Shown: positions 25,701 through 39,778 of the stretch, piece after piece | Layout: every line of letters begins with the position of its first letter | Numbering within the stretch: the stretch's first letter is position 1 | Assembly: GCA_013398055.1 (NCBI GenBank) | Contig: VZRS01004414.1 | Span: forward strand, 322,330-386,329 | DNA: 64,000 nucleotides | Direction: 5' to 3' | Source: Ifrita kowaldi | Taxonomy: Eukaryota > Chordata > Aves > Passeriformes > Cinclosomatidae | Position numbers and translations under genes: made by a program | Notes under the pieces: model-generated | What the model saw: only the letters and a program-made list of their open reading frames with translations | Database searches by the model: none | What the model was told of the DNA's origin: nothing

Positions 25701-28700
25701 GCTAGTGCTAAGAGAAAGCTGCCTTAATTGTGTGTTATCTGAGGAGTGAGAGTATACTTCCTTGCAGAAGCTGTAGTAGGACTGAATGGGTATAGCACAA
25801 GCATTTTTCTTTTCTGTCAAGCCATTTTGAGAATCAAAATGCAGGAATACAGCATTTTGCAAGCTGTAATAGTTGTGCATTCTATTTAGAGGTGTGTCTT
25901 GCTGAAGAGCAGACATGGCAAAACATTAAATCACAGGGCTTTTGCCTTCCTAGCTGGTTGAATCTTGACTGTAAAACTTGTTAGCGTGGATGAGGTGAGG
26001 AGAAGGGCATGCACTGTGTGTTATCTTAAAAGAGAAGGGGACAATTGGTACTAAATTAGCTTTTTTCTTGTAGGAACTAAGAGTAGCAATGTTGCCACTT
26101 CAGCTGCTGTCTCAGTCATGTGCAGACACTAAAATCCTGATAAAGTTTTGAGTCTGAAGGAAAAATGATCTTGCTCCTTCAAAGAGATTTGATTGCAGTG
26201 TAGGACAGCCTGGAGCTGCAGGGAAATTGGTTCTCTGCTGTGGTTTATACCAAAGTAACACTTAAGACTGCAACGCTTTCTAGGCCTCCTGCATGTCTTC
26301 TTTGGTCATGGAGCTGGGAAGCCAAAGTAGCCAGGGGCTAAATTTGGTACAAAGCCATCTAAACCAGAATTTTCTTTGCTTTGGAGGAAAGTGCAAGCCT
26401 CCAATATATGCAGAGGAATGGTTCGATGATTGGTGCAGTCTGGGTGGTGTGAAGAGGTTCTGATCCCATGAAGTGTTTAAATACAGCTTTCCTGAAGCCT
26501 GTGAGGATGAATTGCTGCTAGGAAAACTGGTAAGAGTGTCCTGGGAATGGTCTGCTGTCAACTGGCCCCTGAAATGGCTTGAACTCCTGGGATGGTTTTG
26601 TTCCTTCCTGCCCCCAGTCTCCAGGCTTTTTCACTAAGAGCCCTGCTTTTTATTTCTAAGGTTATTTCTGGGTCAGTGAAGATGAAGATATAATCCTTGA
26701 GCCTTGTGAGGTAGTTACCTTAATCATCCAACCTTCTTCTGGCAGAAAGCTGCTTACAACAAGCCTATGCTGTGGTAGGGAGAGAGGTGGAGTCAGAGGA
26801 AATAGGGTGGCCTGGATAACAGATCTGGAAATAGGTGCTGGAAATCCCACTCGTCTGACGTAGAGCTCCCATCGTTAAATCCCCTGACAGCCTTTGGCTT
26901 ATGTAAATGTTTATATGAGGGGGAATCAAATTACTCCAATCTTCTAGCGGTTGAAAGTCTGACATCTACGAGTAATTGTTTTTTCAGTTAAATGCTATAA
27001 GGTTTAGTAGTAACAGCTATTAAATTGATGTTTCCATCCTTTGAAATCTTACAGGGTGCTTTTTTGAAAGTCTAACTCTTAGTAAGTTCCAATATAATTA
27101 AGCTGTCATCATCTTGGCTTGAGAAGACAATCTTCAGAAGGATTTATTTTTCTCCATTTTCTTCACCAAGCTTCAGGGCACAGAAACAGGGCCTGCTCTC
27201 AAGTGCTCTCAGGTAAGCAACTACCTCAGTTCCTGTGTCCTCAGCCCAGATGGCTGGGCTGAGCTTCATATTCAGAGACTTTTTGTATCAGTCTTCCTCC
27301 TCAATTCGTAGCCTGCTTGTCCCTGTGTCTCCTGGCCCATCCCATTCCTGATCGTCATTTTCTTCCAAGTCCTTTCTTGTACCATCTGTTTTAGGCCTTT
27401 GCCATCTGTAACACAGTCCTCTGCCCTGAAAGGGTTCAGAGTCTTTTCCTTGAGTGACAGAGTTGGGAATGATTGTTTCTCTGCTCAGTGTATCTAACAT
27501 ACAGCGTTTGTGCCATCCCTGTCAGCTTTTGGAAACTGTTTCTCATAACATGTATATGAAATATCTACTTTACCCTCCACCTTCAGGAATGAATAAGACC
27601 TCGAGTGACAGGTCATGTGAAAATGCAGTGATATAGTATATTTGCTTTTAAAAATATATATTTAAAAGAAATAGTAGACAAGGGATACAGACAAATGTAA
27701 ATCCAAATCCCTGTCCACTTCTCACTGTGTTGTGACTGAATCATGACTTTTCTCTTTTTCTGGAAAACTGCAAACCAAGCAAATGTTGACTCTGAAGAGA
27801 TCAAGCAAATAATTTCTGCTCTTCTTTGGTTCGTGCTGTTGCAGCAGGAGGGCAGATCAGTGGAGTGAAACAGAAGGTGGATATCTGCCCTGACCCATAA
27901 GGAAACATGGTCCTAGGAGTGGGGCAGGACAGTGATAGAAGAGGCGCTGTCTTTATTCCATCCGTTCCAAGGGCAGGCTGCGGTTGCGGCCAGTCCTGGT
28001 CGGTGTGGTAGTGAGGATGTGTTGCAGGTTGCTGTGCATCAGAGCATCACAGTAACCAGCAGTGCTGCTCTGGGAATCTAGGAAGAGCATCAGACTAATT
28101 TTCTCATCACTTTTGGCTGATGTGATTAGCAGTCAAGGCTAATTACCTGCAGGAACACTCCCTCTTGCCTCCCTGAATCCATACGTGAGAAAGCTGGTGT
28201 TATGATCCTTGGCAGTATAAGCTGTTCTTCCTCCTTTCTGTCATAGATGAAGATATAAATATTAATGAATTTAAGACTGGATAATGCTTCATCCTCTTTC
28301 CTCAATTTTTCTTCTTTCTGTGTTCTGTGTTGGTTTGTTTCTCCTATTGCTAGAACGAGGAATGACTGGAATGTTCTCAGAAGCAATCTCCTATGCATGC
28401 ATCCATTATGCAAACAGATACAGGTTCTCTTTTCGTAGCAAAATGTAAAAGTAGGAAAGAGCCAGCAGGTATCAGTATATGAACTAGTATATAAACTCTG
28501 TATCACAAACTATCCAGAAGGAAAAAACGAACATGGCAAGGCTGGATTTTGGTGTCTGAGTCCTTGCCTCCTGTGGTGGCACGCATCACTGAAGGTGCGT
28601 TCAGCCTCATTGAGCTCGTTGTTCGGGACTGGGATTGAGAATCGTTAAGATTGATGATGTACAGGGAGAATGAAGAGTGTGTGACTGAGATCCATAAAGG

Positions 28701-30012
28701 CCTGCTGACTGAGTGCTGGCTTGGGTGCTGAAGATTGTGTGGCTACAGTAATGCAGAGAGGTAATGAGGTAAGTTAGCTTATAATGAGCCCTCTGAAGCC
28801 AGAGATTTCCAATATTCTAGCTACTCAGGATGGAGCCGAGCTACGGTGATATTTAGCTGTATTTAAACCACTGCCATCTGAGAAATTATCAGCACTTGCT
28901 GAGCACTGAGAAGAGGTACAAAAGGTACACTTTTTGTGAATCTAGGTATCTCACACACCAGTAAAGTCCCAAGTCTCTGAGGACTGAATATGCAAGCACT
29001 TGCCTGATTAACCCTATCAGCACAGAAGGGTGCCAGAAAAAAATAATGGAGTTTGTGAGAGCCGCACATTTATTAAAGGCAGCAAGTTCACTTAATGTGG
29101 GTTTTTACTTTCTAAAGCATGCAGCCTTACAGACATGAATGTATGATCTTGTTGTTTTATATGTGAGAGAAGATCCAGTGCTGGGTCCATTGAATGTTTT
29201 GGGCTTTGTTTTGTTTTGGCTTGATTTTTTTTTAAAGATTATTATTTTTATTTTTCTAGAAACTGAAATGGGAAGGTATTATGAATGCATGAAATTTTCC
29301 AGTACTTTAGGCTTTGTTTTAAAATGAAACAGATTTTGGCTCTGCTTTCTCTTGGCATGTAATGAACAACAACAAATAGCATAATTTTCAGAAAGTTTTG
29401 ACAGTGGAAGGTTGTTCCTTGCCCTTCTGTCAGCATTACTCTTTCATTTTCCAAATTTCATCAGGATTCATGGTGCCATGAGGTCTGAGTTGAATGTAAG
29501 TCTTTCTGTTTGTTCTTGGACTGTGCTATCTTACTTGTGCCTTATTGCAGTTGTAACTCAAACTCAATCGTCATAGGTATTTTCTCTGATAGGGACTGAA
29601 AGTCAGTCTCAGGAAAGCTTAGATACACTGTTTCTTTCATGCAAGATATTTTGAAAACTACACTGAATTTTTTCTACCTTTTTGTTGGCAATAATTTCCA
29701 CATGCAATTATATGGTATAATTATAAAGAGAGCAAACTATTTTTTCCCCCTTTCCCTATTGGCAACATATATCTCAAAAGGAGGCTGTATGTTGCCAGAG
29801 TCCTCCCACCCCAGTCCTGTCCTCCAGGGACTCTGCATATTGCTTTGGAATGCACCAAGACCTTTTTTTATGGGACACCCACACCCTGTGAGAGGAAAGA
29901 AGGATCACCCATTTGATAGTTTTCCTGCATTGGTTTTCTGACATTGCTATGAAAAAATATCAGAGATATACTGTGACAATTATATCTGTGGCCATTTAAA
30001 ACCTTGCAAAAT

Positions 30013-30037
30013 CTTTTTTTTCTTTTTTTTTTTTTTC
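30013..30037. repeat. Poly-T/C tract
   Basis: About 25 T interrupted by single C bases. It is not attached to any element I recognise. Confidence 0.6.
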
Positions 30038-32132
30038 CTGTGGTTGTTCAGGACAGGACAGTGGTCACATGGATATTTTTCTCATTCTGATATGTCATCA
30101 TCACCAAGCATTTTCTAATGTAAATCATGAATAGCTACTGTTGTGGGAAAAAAAGTCAACTTAATCAGTTAATCAGCAATATAATCAGTCATGATGCACG
30201 CTGTTCCCAAAGATCAAGAACAGTCTTATGTGAAATTTGCCTTCGTAACTTATATTTCAAGTAGCAATGTGTTTCAGTTTGATGGTTTTTTTTTTTCCTT
30301 TGCATGGTTGTGCTTTAAAATGTAAAGTAGGGAATGAACCTGGGTGTGACACATTGAGAATTTTATATACATTGCCTTGCACCTTGGATCACTTTGCTGA
30401 AATATTTGCGTTGTGATGTATTCCCTCAGTCTTAAATTGGAGCAATCATCTGCATGACTGGTCATAGTGACCACTGATAATTCCAAAAATACTGATAACT
30501 GGTACTCTTTTGGAATTGTTGCATGTTTAAGTGTCAGCCATCATTACAAGAATGATTTTATGGTTTGGCATGTTGTCCAGTTATTGGTTCAAGGTGAGTA
30601 TAAAACATTAATGGATCATTTTGCCTACTCATTTTTACAAGGATAGATAATTAAAAAAAACCACAAAGCAGTGGAAAATTGGACTGATGCTGTGAATTGT
30701 GTTCTTTAATGTCTGCCTGGTCCATAAAAGTCTATTTTGGCATCTAGGTAGACTTTGTATTTAAGAATTGATTTCTAGATAATGTGAACCTTATCACCTT
30801 TCTTTTTTGATACATATATAATTCTTGTCTTCCATCTGTCACTCTTTCAGTACATTCTTCCCAATTTCATGTCTGAATGCTTTCATATGTAATAATGCAG
30901 ACCTTTTATTAGTGTTAATTTTTCTACTTTGCACACTTTGTAAGCTGAAATTGCTAGATTATCAAACCTTGACCTGTGATGCTAACCTCTTTCTAGAGAT
31001 CAAACAGGGTAGGGCTTGTTTTTTGTCTTCATTTCATGTGGCTGGGGTTGAAAATTTTTAAGTTAAACCCCAGCCATTGCTCTTGGCTTGCAGGGAGAAA
31101 AAAAGAAGCAGGAAAAGGGCAAAGTGCAGTCTGATACTTTGGAAATGCAGTATAATGGAAAGGTGAAATGTTATGGTGGCAAAATTTAATTAGCTGTAAG
31201 ATAAGAGAAAACAAATCATGACATTTATTTTTAGGAAGAAGCCTCCCACAGAGAACTCTGAATACCTTACAGGGAGAAGCGGACTAAGGGGCTTGTTAGA
31301 GTACAGATATTCTCAGTAAGTGATGAAGCAAGAAAGTATCTTTAGAAACTGAGGTGTTTATTATTGTTGTTGTTCTACTATTAACACTACCACCCGTGAA
31401 GAAAAGTGGGTTTCTCCTGCAGCCACTAGAGACATAACAGAGTTGGAATCCTAAGAAAACTGGGGATATAAGCAGCTGCTTTTGTAGACTAGATATCCCA
31501 AAGAGAATATACTGCATGTATTTTTGGTGGAAGAGGGAAAATAAGTAAAATGTTAAACCGAGATTGAAATGAGAGAATAAGGTAGAGAGTGAAAAGGGAA
31601 AGAATGGTGGGAAAAGCAAAGTTAGAAGAAACCCAATAAAGGACCAGTTAAGAAGTGCAAGCGTAGACTGTGGAAATTAGTATAAATGGGGAAGAGTTTT
31701 CTTTTTGCATCTCCCTTTTATCTGAAACAGTATTTTGCTAACTCTCAGCTTCCCGTATATTAGTCTGAATTAGCAGATGTCCTGATTCTCTGGATGGGGT
31801 CCCATTTTGTACAGCATCAAGCTACAGGATGCAAAAGGCCCTGCTGTGTCTTTTACATGATCAGCAAGAATAATAGCTGAAGAAATACAGAAATGGGATT
31901 TGTTGTCTTTATCTAGGTCATATGAGTATAATTGACCCGTTGCAGACAGCTGTGTTCAAGTAAGTATTTACACATACAGGTGTGACTATGTACGTGTAAA
32001 TGTGTGTGCATTTGGTTGGTTATACCAAAAGTCAGTAAGACAGGGAATAGTCAGCAAATGATAGTTGTCAAAAAGCAGGAATGGACAAAAAGATTTGCTT
32101 TATATTGTAGTGCTGCATCCAGTTTGCCCTTT

Positions 32133-32724
32133 TGTCATGGTTTAACCCCAGCTGGCAATTAGGTGCCATGCAGCCACTAGCTCACCTTTTTCTCCTGTGG
32201 GAAGGGGAGGAGAATTGGAAAGAAGGTAAACCCCATGGGTTGAGATAAAAACAGTTTAACAACTGAAACAGAATATAAAAATTATAACGATAATAATAAT
32301 TCTAATGGAAAGGGAGACGGCACAAAAGAGGGAAATAAAACAAAGAAAACCCACCACCCAAGTGATGCACAAAGCAACAGTTCACCATCCACTGATGCCC
32401 AGACCAGTCCTGAGCAGTGATAGGCACCTCCTGGCCAATTTCTCCCAGTTTATATACTGAGTATAATGTTCTGTGGAATGGGATAGCCCTTCGGTCAGTT
32501 TGGGTCAGCTGTCCTGTCTGTGTCCCCTCACAACTTCTTGTGCACCTCCAGCCTGCTCGCTGGCAGGGAATGAGAAGCTGAGAAGTCCTTGACTTCTTGT
32601 TACTACTTAGCAACAAGTAAAACATCAGTGTACTATCAACATTATTTGCATACTAAACCCAAGACACAGCACAGTACCAGCTACTAGGAAGAAAATTAAC
32701 TTTATCCTAATCAAAAGCAGGAGA
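32133..32724 (-). mobile_element. Solo LTR of an avian endogenous retrovirus, antisense to PTN
   Basis: About 590 bp that resembles, from memory, an LTR family dispersed through passerine genomes. Seen: the left end reads TGTCATGGTTTAACCCCAGC, typical of the family's outer edge. On the minus strand a TATA-type box lies at 32451-32456, with the remainder of the LTR upstream and downstream as expected, which sets the orientation. No gag, pol or env sequence and no second LTR lies nearby, so this is a solo LTR left by recombination. The right end is slightly degraded (GAGA instead of the expected terminal CA) and I see no clear target-site duplication, suggesting an old insertion. The open frame at 32302-32625 is not a gene. 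Family assignment to an exact repeat-library name is not possible by eye. Confidence 0.75.
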
Positions 32725-35700
32725 TCATTCCTCATTCTTGTCACACTCATCCTACCTCAGTCCACAGTCTCTGTATTCATAGCTGTGAAGAGATTGGAAA
32801 TGGCACTTGAGGATTTCATCAGGAGATGTCCAGAAAGAAGTTGGTAGAAGTTGTGTATAGCAGGAATGCTGTGTGTTGGGTAACACCCAGTTGGATGTGA
32901 CAGTCACGTGAGACAGAGCACTCTTGCAGGTACCAGAATTCAGCCAGAGTTCACCTACAGTTCAGCTTTGGCTTGTTTAGATGCGGTGTATCTGTGTGCA
33001 CTGACTCTGTGCAGTGTTTGGGCTCTGGGGGATGTGTGGTGGTCTGTGACTCTTGCTGCACTGGGGAAGGGCTGAGTAAGTCAACACTGGCTCTTGTCTG
33101 AAGCAGTGCTAGCCCTGTGGGGGAAAAAAAAAAGCCTTAGGAATAAGAATTCATTCACTATTTCATTCCTTATTTCGTGGCAGGATATTCCCTTATGGTA
33201 ATTAGTACAGTGTTAGTTTAAAAATCATCCTGTCTAGCTCAGCCAGAGGGAACTTTTGCATGAGTAGACAGCTTAAAATCCAGCAGAGGGCAATGCTGTA
33301 TTGCACCTATACAGATACTGCAAATGAGTCTACCTCGAGGACCCTTGAGTTATCTTCCCTAATGAGAAATCATGCATTTAATTCGTGATAGATTATACCA
33401 ACCTTGTGGTGGAGGTTTTGCAATAAAGTCCTGAGGCATTTCTGGAAAAATCACTCCCATTGGAGGTAGGTGTGTTGCCAGTGTAAAAATGGACTGATTA
33501 CATTGCAGGTTTGAGCTATGCAGAAATAAACCAGTAAAGACTTGTCATAACTTTTCACCAAAACTATCAAGAGATTGCCCACCTTTTCTTCTTTCCTTAC
33601 CCCTCGCCTCCTCAGTACCTGCCTATTAACTTCAGCTATTACAGTTTTATTAAGGCCTTTTCCCCCCATCATATTTCTTGCAAATTCACAAAAATGAGGA
33701 ATGACAAACTCAGTAGTTAAAATAGACTGTGTTCTTGGGAGACTCGTTGAACCTGAATTCCTTTTTTACAGAAACTGTAAAAACCATGCATACCACAACA
33801 CTTTTCTGCTTATTAAACCTCTGGGAAGAAATTAGAAACAAAGGATCAGTGGGAAGTACCATTTAGAGTTACAAATATATTCAGCTCTCTAATCCCTCAT
33901 GAAGAGTATAAAGAGCAGTGGAAAGCTTACAAGGTCTGGTGCATTTCTAGACAGCTTCAATTTCAGAGGTTTATATGACACTGATTTCATTTGAGGTGGA
34001 TGGCACTCCTGTTGTCTCAGGACTCTTGTGTGTGTAGTTCTGCTGTAACTGAAGAATCCAGAGCCTTCAGGAGCTCTTTGCTCTGACAAGGGTCCCTGGG
34101 TCCAGAGAGGAGCCCATGAAATTGGTCTTTCAGTCACACACTAACTTGTCTTTATTTCCACTGTGGCAGCTCACAGAAGTAGTACAGTCCCTGAAAAGCT
34201 GCTTTTGCCATGCTAGTCTCCAAATTCCTCAGTCAGCAATAGCAGTAAAGACTTCCAGTTAAGTTTGTGGGAACAGAAACAAAAAGTGTTCACGAGGGAT
34301 TCTGTCTCGAGTAAAGCATCTCTTTGAGAAACCTTGTGTACTTTTCCCATCCTCCCAGGTTAGGCTATTCTCTGGAGTAACCTGCAGAGTGACTTGAAGC
34401 ACCAAATGGAGAAGGATTTCACTTTAGATGTCCGAAATGTGTATGTGTTTTTATCACACTTTGTATTTTTTCCTGTTCCTAATTCCAAAACAAGTTATCA
34501 GTGAATTCTGCCTCTTGCAAGCCAGTTTGTTCTAGGGGACTAGCCATGCTTTTTAGGATGCAGGGCAGAGAATCCATTTTCTGTGGTTTGCATATTTGAT
34601 TATAATTGCAGAGAGCAAAGGAGAGGAGAGGGTGGAGGGGATGAGGATGTGTTTTGCTGGTGCTTTCCTGTAGGGCGGTAAGGATGGTATGATATTGAGG
34701 GAGGGTATATTGGAAGGGAAGGAGCACAGTGTAAAGCCTTACTGATTTGAGCCATGGGTGATACCCCTTTTTGCATTTAAATATTGGAGAATCCAACTTC
34801 TACAGAGAGAACTTGCTGGAGAAGAGCGGACAGATGCCATCCTTGCTTTGTCTGAGGAATTCATGCTGCTACTCCTGTCCTGGACAGGCACCACATAGAG
34901 ACATCCAGCCTGGGACTGGCAAAATGCTGTGATTGATAGTTCATACACCATTATTGTAAGGAATAGAAAATCAAGAACAAATTAAATTTTAAGGGGTTTA
35001 TGACAGTTGATTACATGAGGGAGGGAGTTTTTCAGTGATAAACTCTGCAGTCTGGGATTCATAACTAATCTCCAGGCAAACTGTTCTTCTTAATTGATCT
35101 GTGCGGAAATGAAGATGACTTAAAATTCAAAGTCTGGAGCCAGTCCCCTCACAAACTCAGTGTGTGTGTGGTGCCCTGAGTGACACAGACTGCCTGCTGT
35201 TTTCTAGGAGAACTGTGGTTCCTGGATCAGAGCTGTAAAGCCCATGCTGTACTGATAAGTGTCTTGAGCTACCTTCTTGCTAGGTACCAAGCCAGTGGAG
35301 CAGCCAAGCTGTGTCCCAGGAGGAGGAGCTGTCTCAGGTGCTGTCCCTGGTCTGTACCTACCCCAGTGACAGCTTCAAAGTGCTTTTGGGTTTTGGGTCT
35401 TGTCTGTCCCCACCAAATCTAGCTCCAAGAATAGGTGTTAAAAATGGATGAGAAAATGATATTTATTTGTGTAGTAAACAAGAGGCTATAGATGCAAAGA
35501 AGGATGAAGGCAAAAAGACTGCCCTGGCTTTTCTCTTCAGTGAGAACTAAAGCCTCCAAGTGTTGTTTATTAAACAAGTCTCAATATCCAGCTTTTCTTA
35601 AGTCTTTAAGAGTGCAAATATAGCTTGCAGCCAACGAAATTTCATTGTCTGTGCTCTGTGGCCAAGTAAGTGTTTTAATTATATATTTTTTTTAAGGACA

Positions 35701-38700
35701 TTTGGACTGGGTCTCTGAATACCAAGTCCCGTCTGAGCATGAATTCAAATGACTGAGGCCTAAGCCCCTCATAATAAGGGTTTATTAAGGAAGCACTAAC
35801 AGAGCTGAACTGGAGTGGGCTGAATGGCTAAACCGAAATAATGGGATGCTTGTGGCAACCAGAAAATGATTGTTTATTGGCATAATCCCAGGATAAACTT
35901 CTGCCAAGAGCACATGGTCTTTCCTTGCCAAGTTCTTCATATGGGGAGATACAGTACTGAATTTCTGCACGTATTAGCAGTGCAGAAGACTGGGAGAAGT
36001 GGCAGTCTGCATGAGGAAGGGAAAAAAATGTACATCCCAAATGGTGTAAACAATGTGATCCCTAAAGCTCTGCTCAGCAGCAGGCTCTAAAGAGACCACC
36101 TGGGTTTAGACTTTAGGAACATGGTCTGAAAAACATGGATTTGGCTACGGAGTTCTATCACTTGAATCTCTTAAGTATCCCTGCATGCATCATGCAGAGA
36201 GCAGAAAAATTTGGAACTTTTTTCTAAAAAGCACTTCCTGATTGTTGAAGTGCTTACAAGCAGTTTCTTTCACGCATGACAAACAGGAATGTTTCGCAGC
36301 TCTGCTGGGAGACACATTCTCAAGAAAATTCTGTTGAATAACACTTGGCAAATATTTTATTCACTGAGAAATGCAGTTACACAGTGTAGGTACACATGAC
36401 TGCAGGTTAAGTTTAAAAGTTTGTGGAACAACTGCTGTTCATACAAGGAAGAAGAGAGGCTACTCTGTATCATACTGCCTTGCCCTTTTCTAGCAGTCTT
36501 TTGAATATGGTATTTAGTGAGGGAGTCCTCTCTGTTGTTTTGGGAAAGATTTTTCTCTTCAGCCCAAAACTGGCATATCTGAATGCCATCAATGTTGTCC
36601 TGTGAGGCACTTTATAGTGGTAGCTTCCTCATATCTCCTGTGGATGATAAACTTGTGGTATAAAATACTGTAATGTTCCCTAGGGCATAATAATCTCACC
36701 TTCCAGGAAAATGCCTTGGGGGCCATCAGAAATAGCTGTAGTATAAAACAAGTCCTCTATGTGGGTGATTGAGGTGCCTGCCTGAAATCTTTGAGCTGTA
36801 GCTAGGGCTGTTTATAGGAGTAGGAAGCAGTAATCAAAACATCAGCTATCAAACAGAGAAGACAGCTCTTCCAAGCTTTAATTTTTTTTTGAAATTAAGC
36901 ATAACCATAAATGATTTTTCTCTTTCTTTTACTTTCTGCTGGCAAATTAGCACGAAGTCTGTGTGACTAACTGATTGTTCAAAGTCCCAAAGGGGTGGTT
37001 CTCAAAGAGCTTCGTCCAGAGCCTGGTTGCTGTGATATAAGGTCCAAAGTTGAAAACCTGTCTGGTTTGGAAAGATGTGGAAAACTGTATTGTTTGGGAA
37101 AAATCAAACAGTAGATCGGCAAGAAATCTGAGCTTTTCTCAGCCTGCATTTTTTTTTTCCTTTTTACTTTTAGTTATTACTGCATTTGGATACGTGGCAT
37201 AGATGCAGCTTTTAAAAATTACCTTATTTATATGTTAATAAGAACTCAATTTGAATAAAACCTGCCTTTCAGCAGTATTTCAACATCCTCCAGGCTGTAG
37301 CCTCCCTTTGGAGGTTAAAAATGCCAACTTCTTCCTTCCTGAATGCAATCTTACCTTTCTGGCATCTCCTGGCTGATTCTGTAATTCTGTGATGATGCAG
37401 TATGTCATTAGCATGACTTACATCACACAAGTCTGTGCAGAATCTGGACACCAGTAAAAAACCACAAAAGAAATAAAAATGAACTAAAATATCTCTTTAG
37501 CCATTGTGGCTTGCAAAGACAATTGTCTAGAAAGCTTTTCACGTGTGACCTGTTGCATTTTTATTTATGTGACTCTTGAGTAAACTGAACAGTAGTTCTG
37601 GGGTCATTTTGTTATTCTTGCTATTAACTCTCTCCACCAAAGATAGTGGTCTTAAATGTCAATGTATAATACTTACTTTTTTCTTCTTTGAGTATCTAGT
37701 TCTCCTCTTTGGACTGTCAGGATAACAATGGGTCTGGTTCTTCTCCTGTTAGTTGCCAAAGTCTCCAGTTGTCTCCCTGAGACTTTCTGGCTCCTACTTG
37801 CACGTTGAATGCTGAGATCTGTGGTAGATGCAAAATGAAGACAATGGGAACAGTGTGAAATGTGTATTTGCCTGCCCACATTTTAAGAGGAGTTTCAGCT
37901 TTGCATTGCAAATTTTGCATTAGTATTACTAAATGAAATTCCGGTTTTCTGATTATTGTTGTGTATTATCTTCTCATCAAATAATCTGTTAAATGCTTAA
38001 TAGTATAAATAACTTACCCAATTTTTTCCCTTTGTAGTGTTGTTTTATGTTCTCCCAATGCTAGAAATTATTCTTAGTTTGAGACATAGATGGAATAGAA
38101 TATGTGTCTGGTTTTGGAAGGACATAGCTTCCCTTAGGAACTCTCACCTTCCAGTGGTTTGGTGAATGCTACCTTCCAGTTTAGACAGAGGACTTTTTAT
38201 TTTATTCTATTTTATTTATTGTTTAAAAAGAGTTGTTTTAGTAGTCTTGAGAGAACTTTGTGACCTGAAGCAGCCATAAGGTGCAGAATGACTGATAATG
38301 ACATTCTATTTAAAAATGTGTGTACAAGGATAAAGGAGCAAAGAGGAAGGAAGCATCATCTGTGACTGGAGAAGATGAGACTCGGAAGGGTAATTGAAAG
38401 GACAGAGCAGTCCTCGGTTTACAGCAAGGATGCCAAATGACAAGAATTTTTCATTTTAATGGGGTTTCTTAATTTTTTCCATGACTTTCCACCAGATGAG
38501 GATGGGAACAGAGAAGACTAATTGGCCGTGAAGACACATTCCCACCCTGCTTGGGTAGATGAAAACAGACTTTTAAAGAATTGAATGCATTTTGACCTAT
38601 TGCATTGCTGGAATGCAGCTGAGGCACAGTGTCCTTTCGATAGTAATACAGCAGCATGCAGCCTTACTCTGTGGCTACCAAGATTTTCCTGCAAGTATGC

Positions 38701-39454
38701 AGTTCTGTACTGACTTCCAAAATGGAAAGATTTTTATGGAAAGTAACAAAAAACTCGACAATCTAAAAGCCAAAAAGGCCGCACTGAAGTCTCACCTCAG
38801 GTGTGTTGCATGCTGTACAACTTGATGTCCTAGTCCTACCACCTAAAATTATATAGCTGCAATATTGTTTGACCTTTTTTACCTTGGATGGAAAAATGAA
38901 ACTTACTCCGATAAGGTAAGAGACTGAACAGGGAAAACTCTGTCTTCCTAGGCATATTTGAAAGTGGGGTTTTCTGTCTAGGATGTTTTTCTCATTAAGG
39001 TGAAAGACTGTTTTCTCTGAAAAAAGTTCTCTCTGTCACACACATTTTTTGGATAATTACAAGCAAGTTGACTTATATCTATAAACCTCAGTTTCTGTTC
39101 TGCCAAGTGAAGGTGATTGTACTTTCCTTTCTTCCACTGGTTTGCTTGTTTCCAGGACAGTCTCCCACGGATGGAGGCACTACCTTGTGGTGCCTACACC
39201 ATCAGTGAACAGCCTAAAGCTGCTGCACTGCAGCTGTCGAAAGGTTGTTCCTTGCTAGCGCTGGTAATGGTGAGCATTGGCCAGTCTCCAATAAGTGAAA
39301 AGGGAATGGCAGTGCATCCCAACTCTTTTTTGCGACTGTTAAATGCTATGGTGAATGTTCTTTCATGGATTCAAGGGAGGGTCCAACTTAAGTGGTTGCT
39401 AAATTGCACTGGAATAAGCGAGGCAGTTCCTAAGTTCTAGCTAAGGGGGAAGGG
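32725..39454 (+). other. PTN intron 1, between solo LTR and first CR1 fragment: no gene found
   Basis: AT-rich non-coding DNA with a TTTTA-rich run at about 38193-38221. No open frame longer than about 107 codons and no recognisable element. Confidence 0.55.
38193..38221. repeat. TTTTA-rich simple repeat
   Basis: Degenerate TTTTA pentamers with one C interruption. Confidence 0.6.
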
Positions 39455-39778
39455 TTGTGAAGTACCTGACAGGAGGTTGTAGCGAGGTCTGGGTCAGTCT
39501 CTTTTCCTAAGTAGCAGGTGATAGGATGAGTGGAAATGGCCTCGAGTTGCACCAGGAGCAGGTTTAGATTGAATGTTATGAAATATTTCTTCACTGAAGG
39601 GATTGTCAAGCAGTGGAACAGGCTGCCCAGGGAAGTGCTTGAGTCATTGTCCCTGTAACGTGAAGATGTGGCACTGAGAGACATGGAGTAGTGATGGTCT
39701 TGGCAGTCTAGGTTGATGGTTGAACTTGATGATCTTAAAGGTATTTTCCGACCTAAAATATTCAAAGTTTCTATGAAT
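39455..39778 (+). mobile_element. CR1 LINE 3' fragment
   Basis: The segment follows the 3' end of avian CR1 elements in order: a 'GAAGTACCTGACAGGAGG' block, then 'GTGGAACAGGCTGCCCAGGG' at about 39612-39631, then 'TTGAACTTGATGATCTTAAA', and finally a degenerate copy of the terminal ATTCTATGA repeat near 39775. CR1 is the dominant avian non-LTR retrotransposon, and 5'-truncated copies like this are the norm. It cannot move by itself. Many mismatches suggest an old copy. Confidence 0.85.

Larger units (their letters stand above)
9800..32132 (+). other. PTN intron 1, middle part: no gene found
   Basis: AT-rich non-coding DNA. Simple repeats lie at about 12719-12780, 12856-12883, 15326-15339, 22720-22771 and 30013-30037. 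Open frames are mostly short; the exception is a 248-codon frame on the minus strand at 14814-15560, listed separately. I recognise no transposable element here, though old diverged copies could be missed by eye. Confidence 0.55.

Noticed and set aside
32302..32625. 107-codon minus-strand frame as a viral gene
   Set aside because: It lies wholly inside the solo LTR, which does not encode retroviral proteins here.
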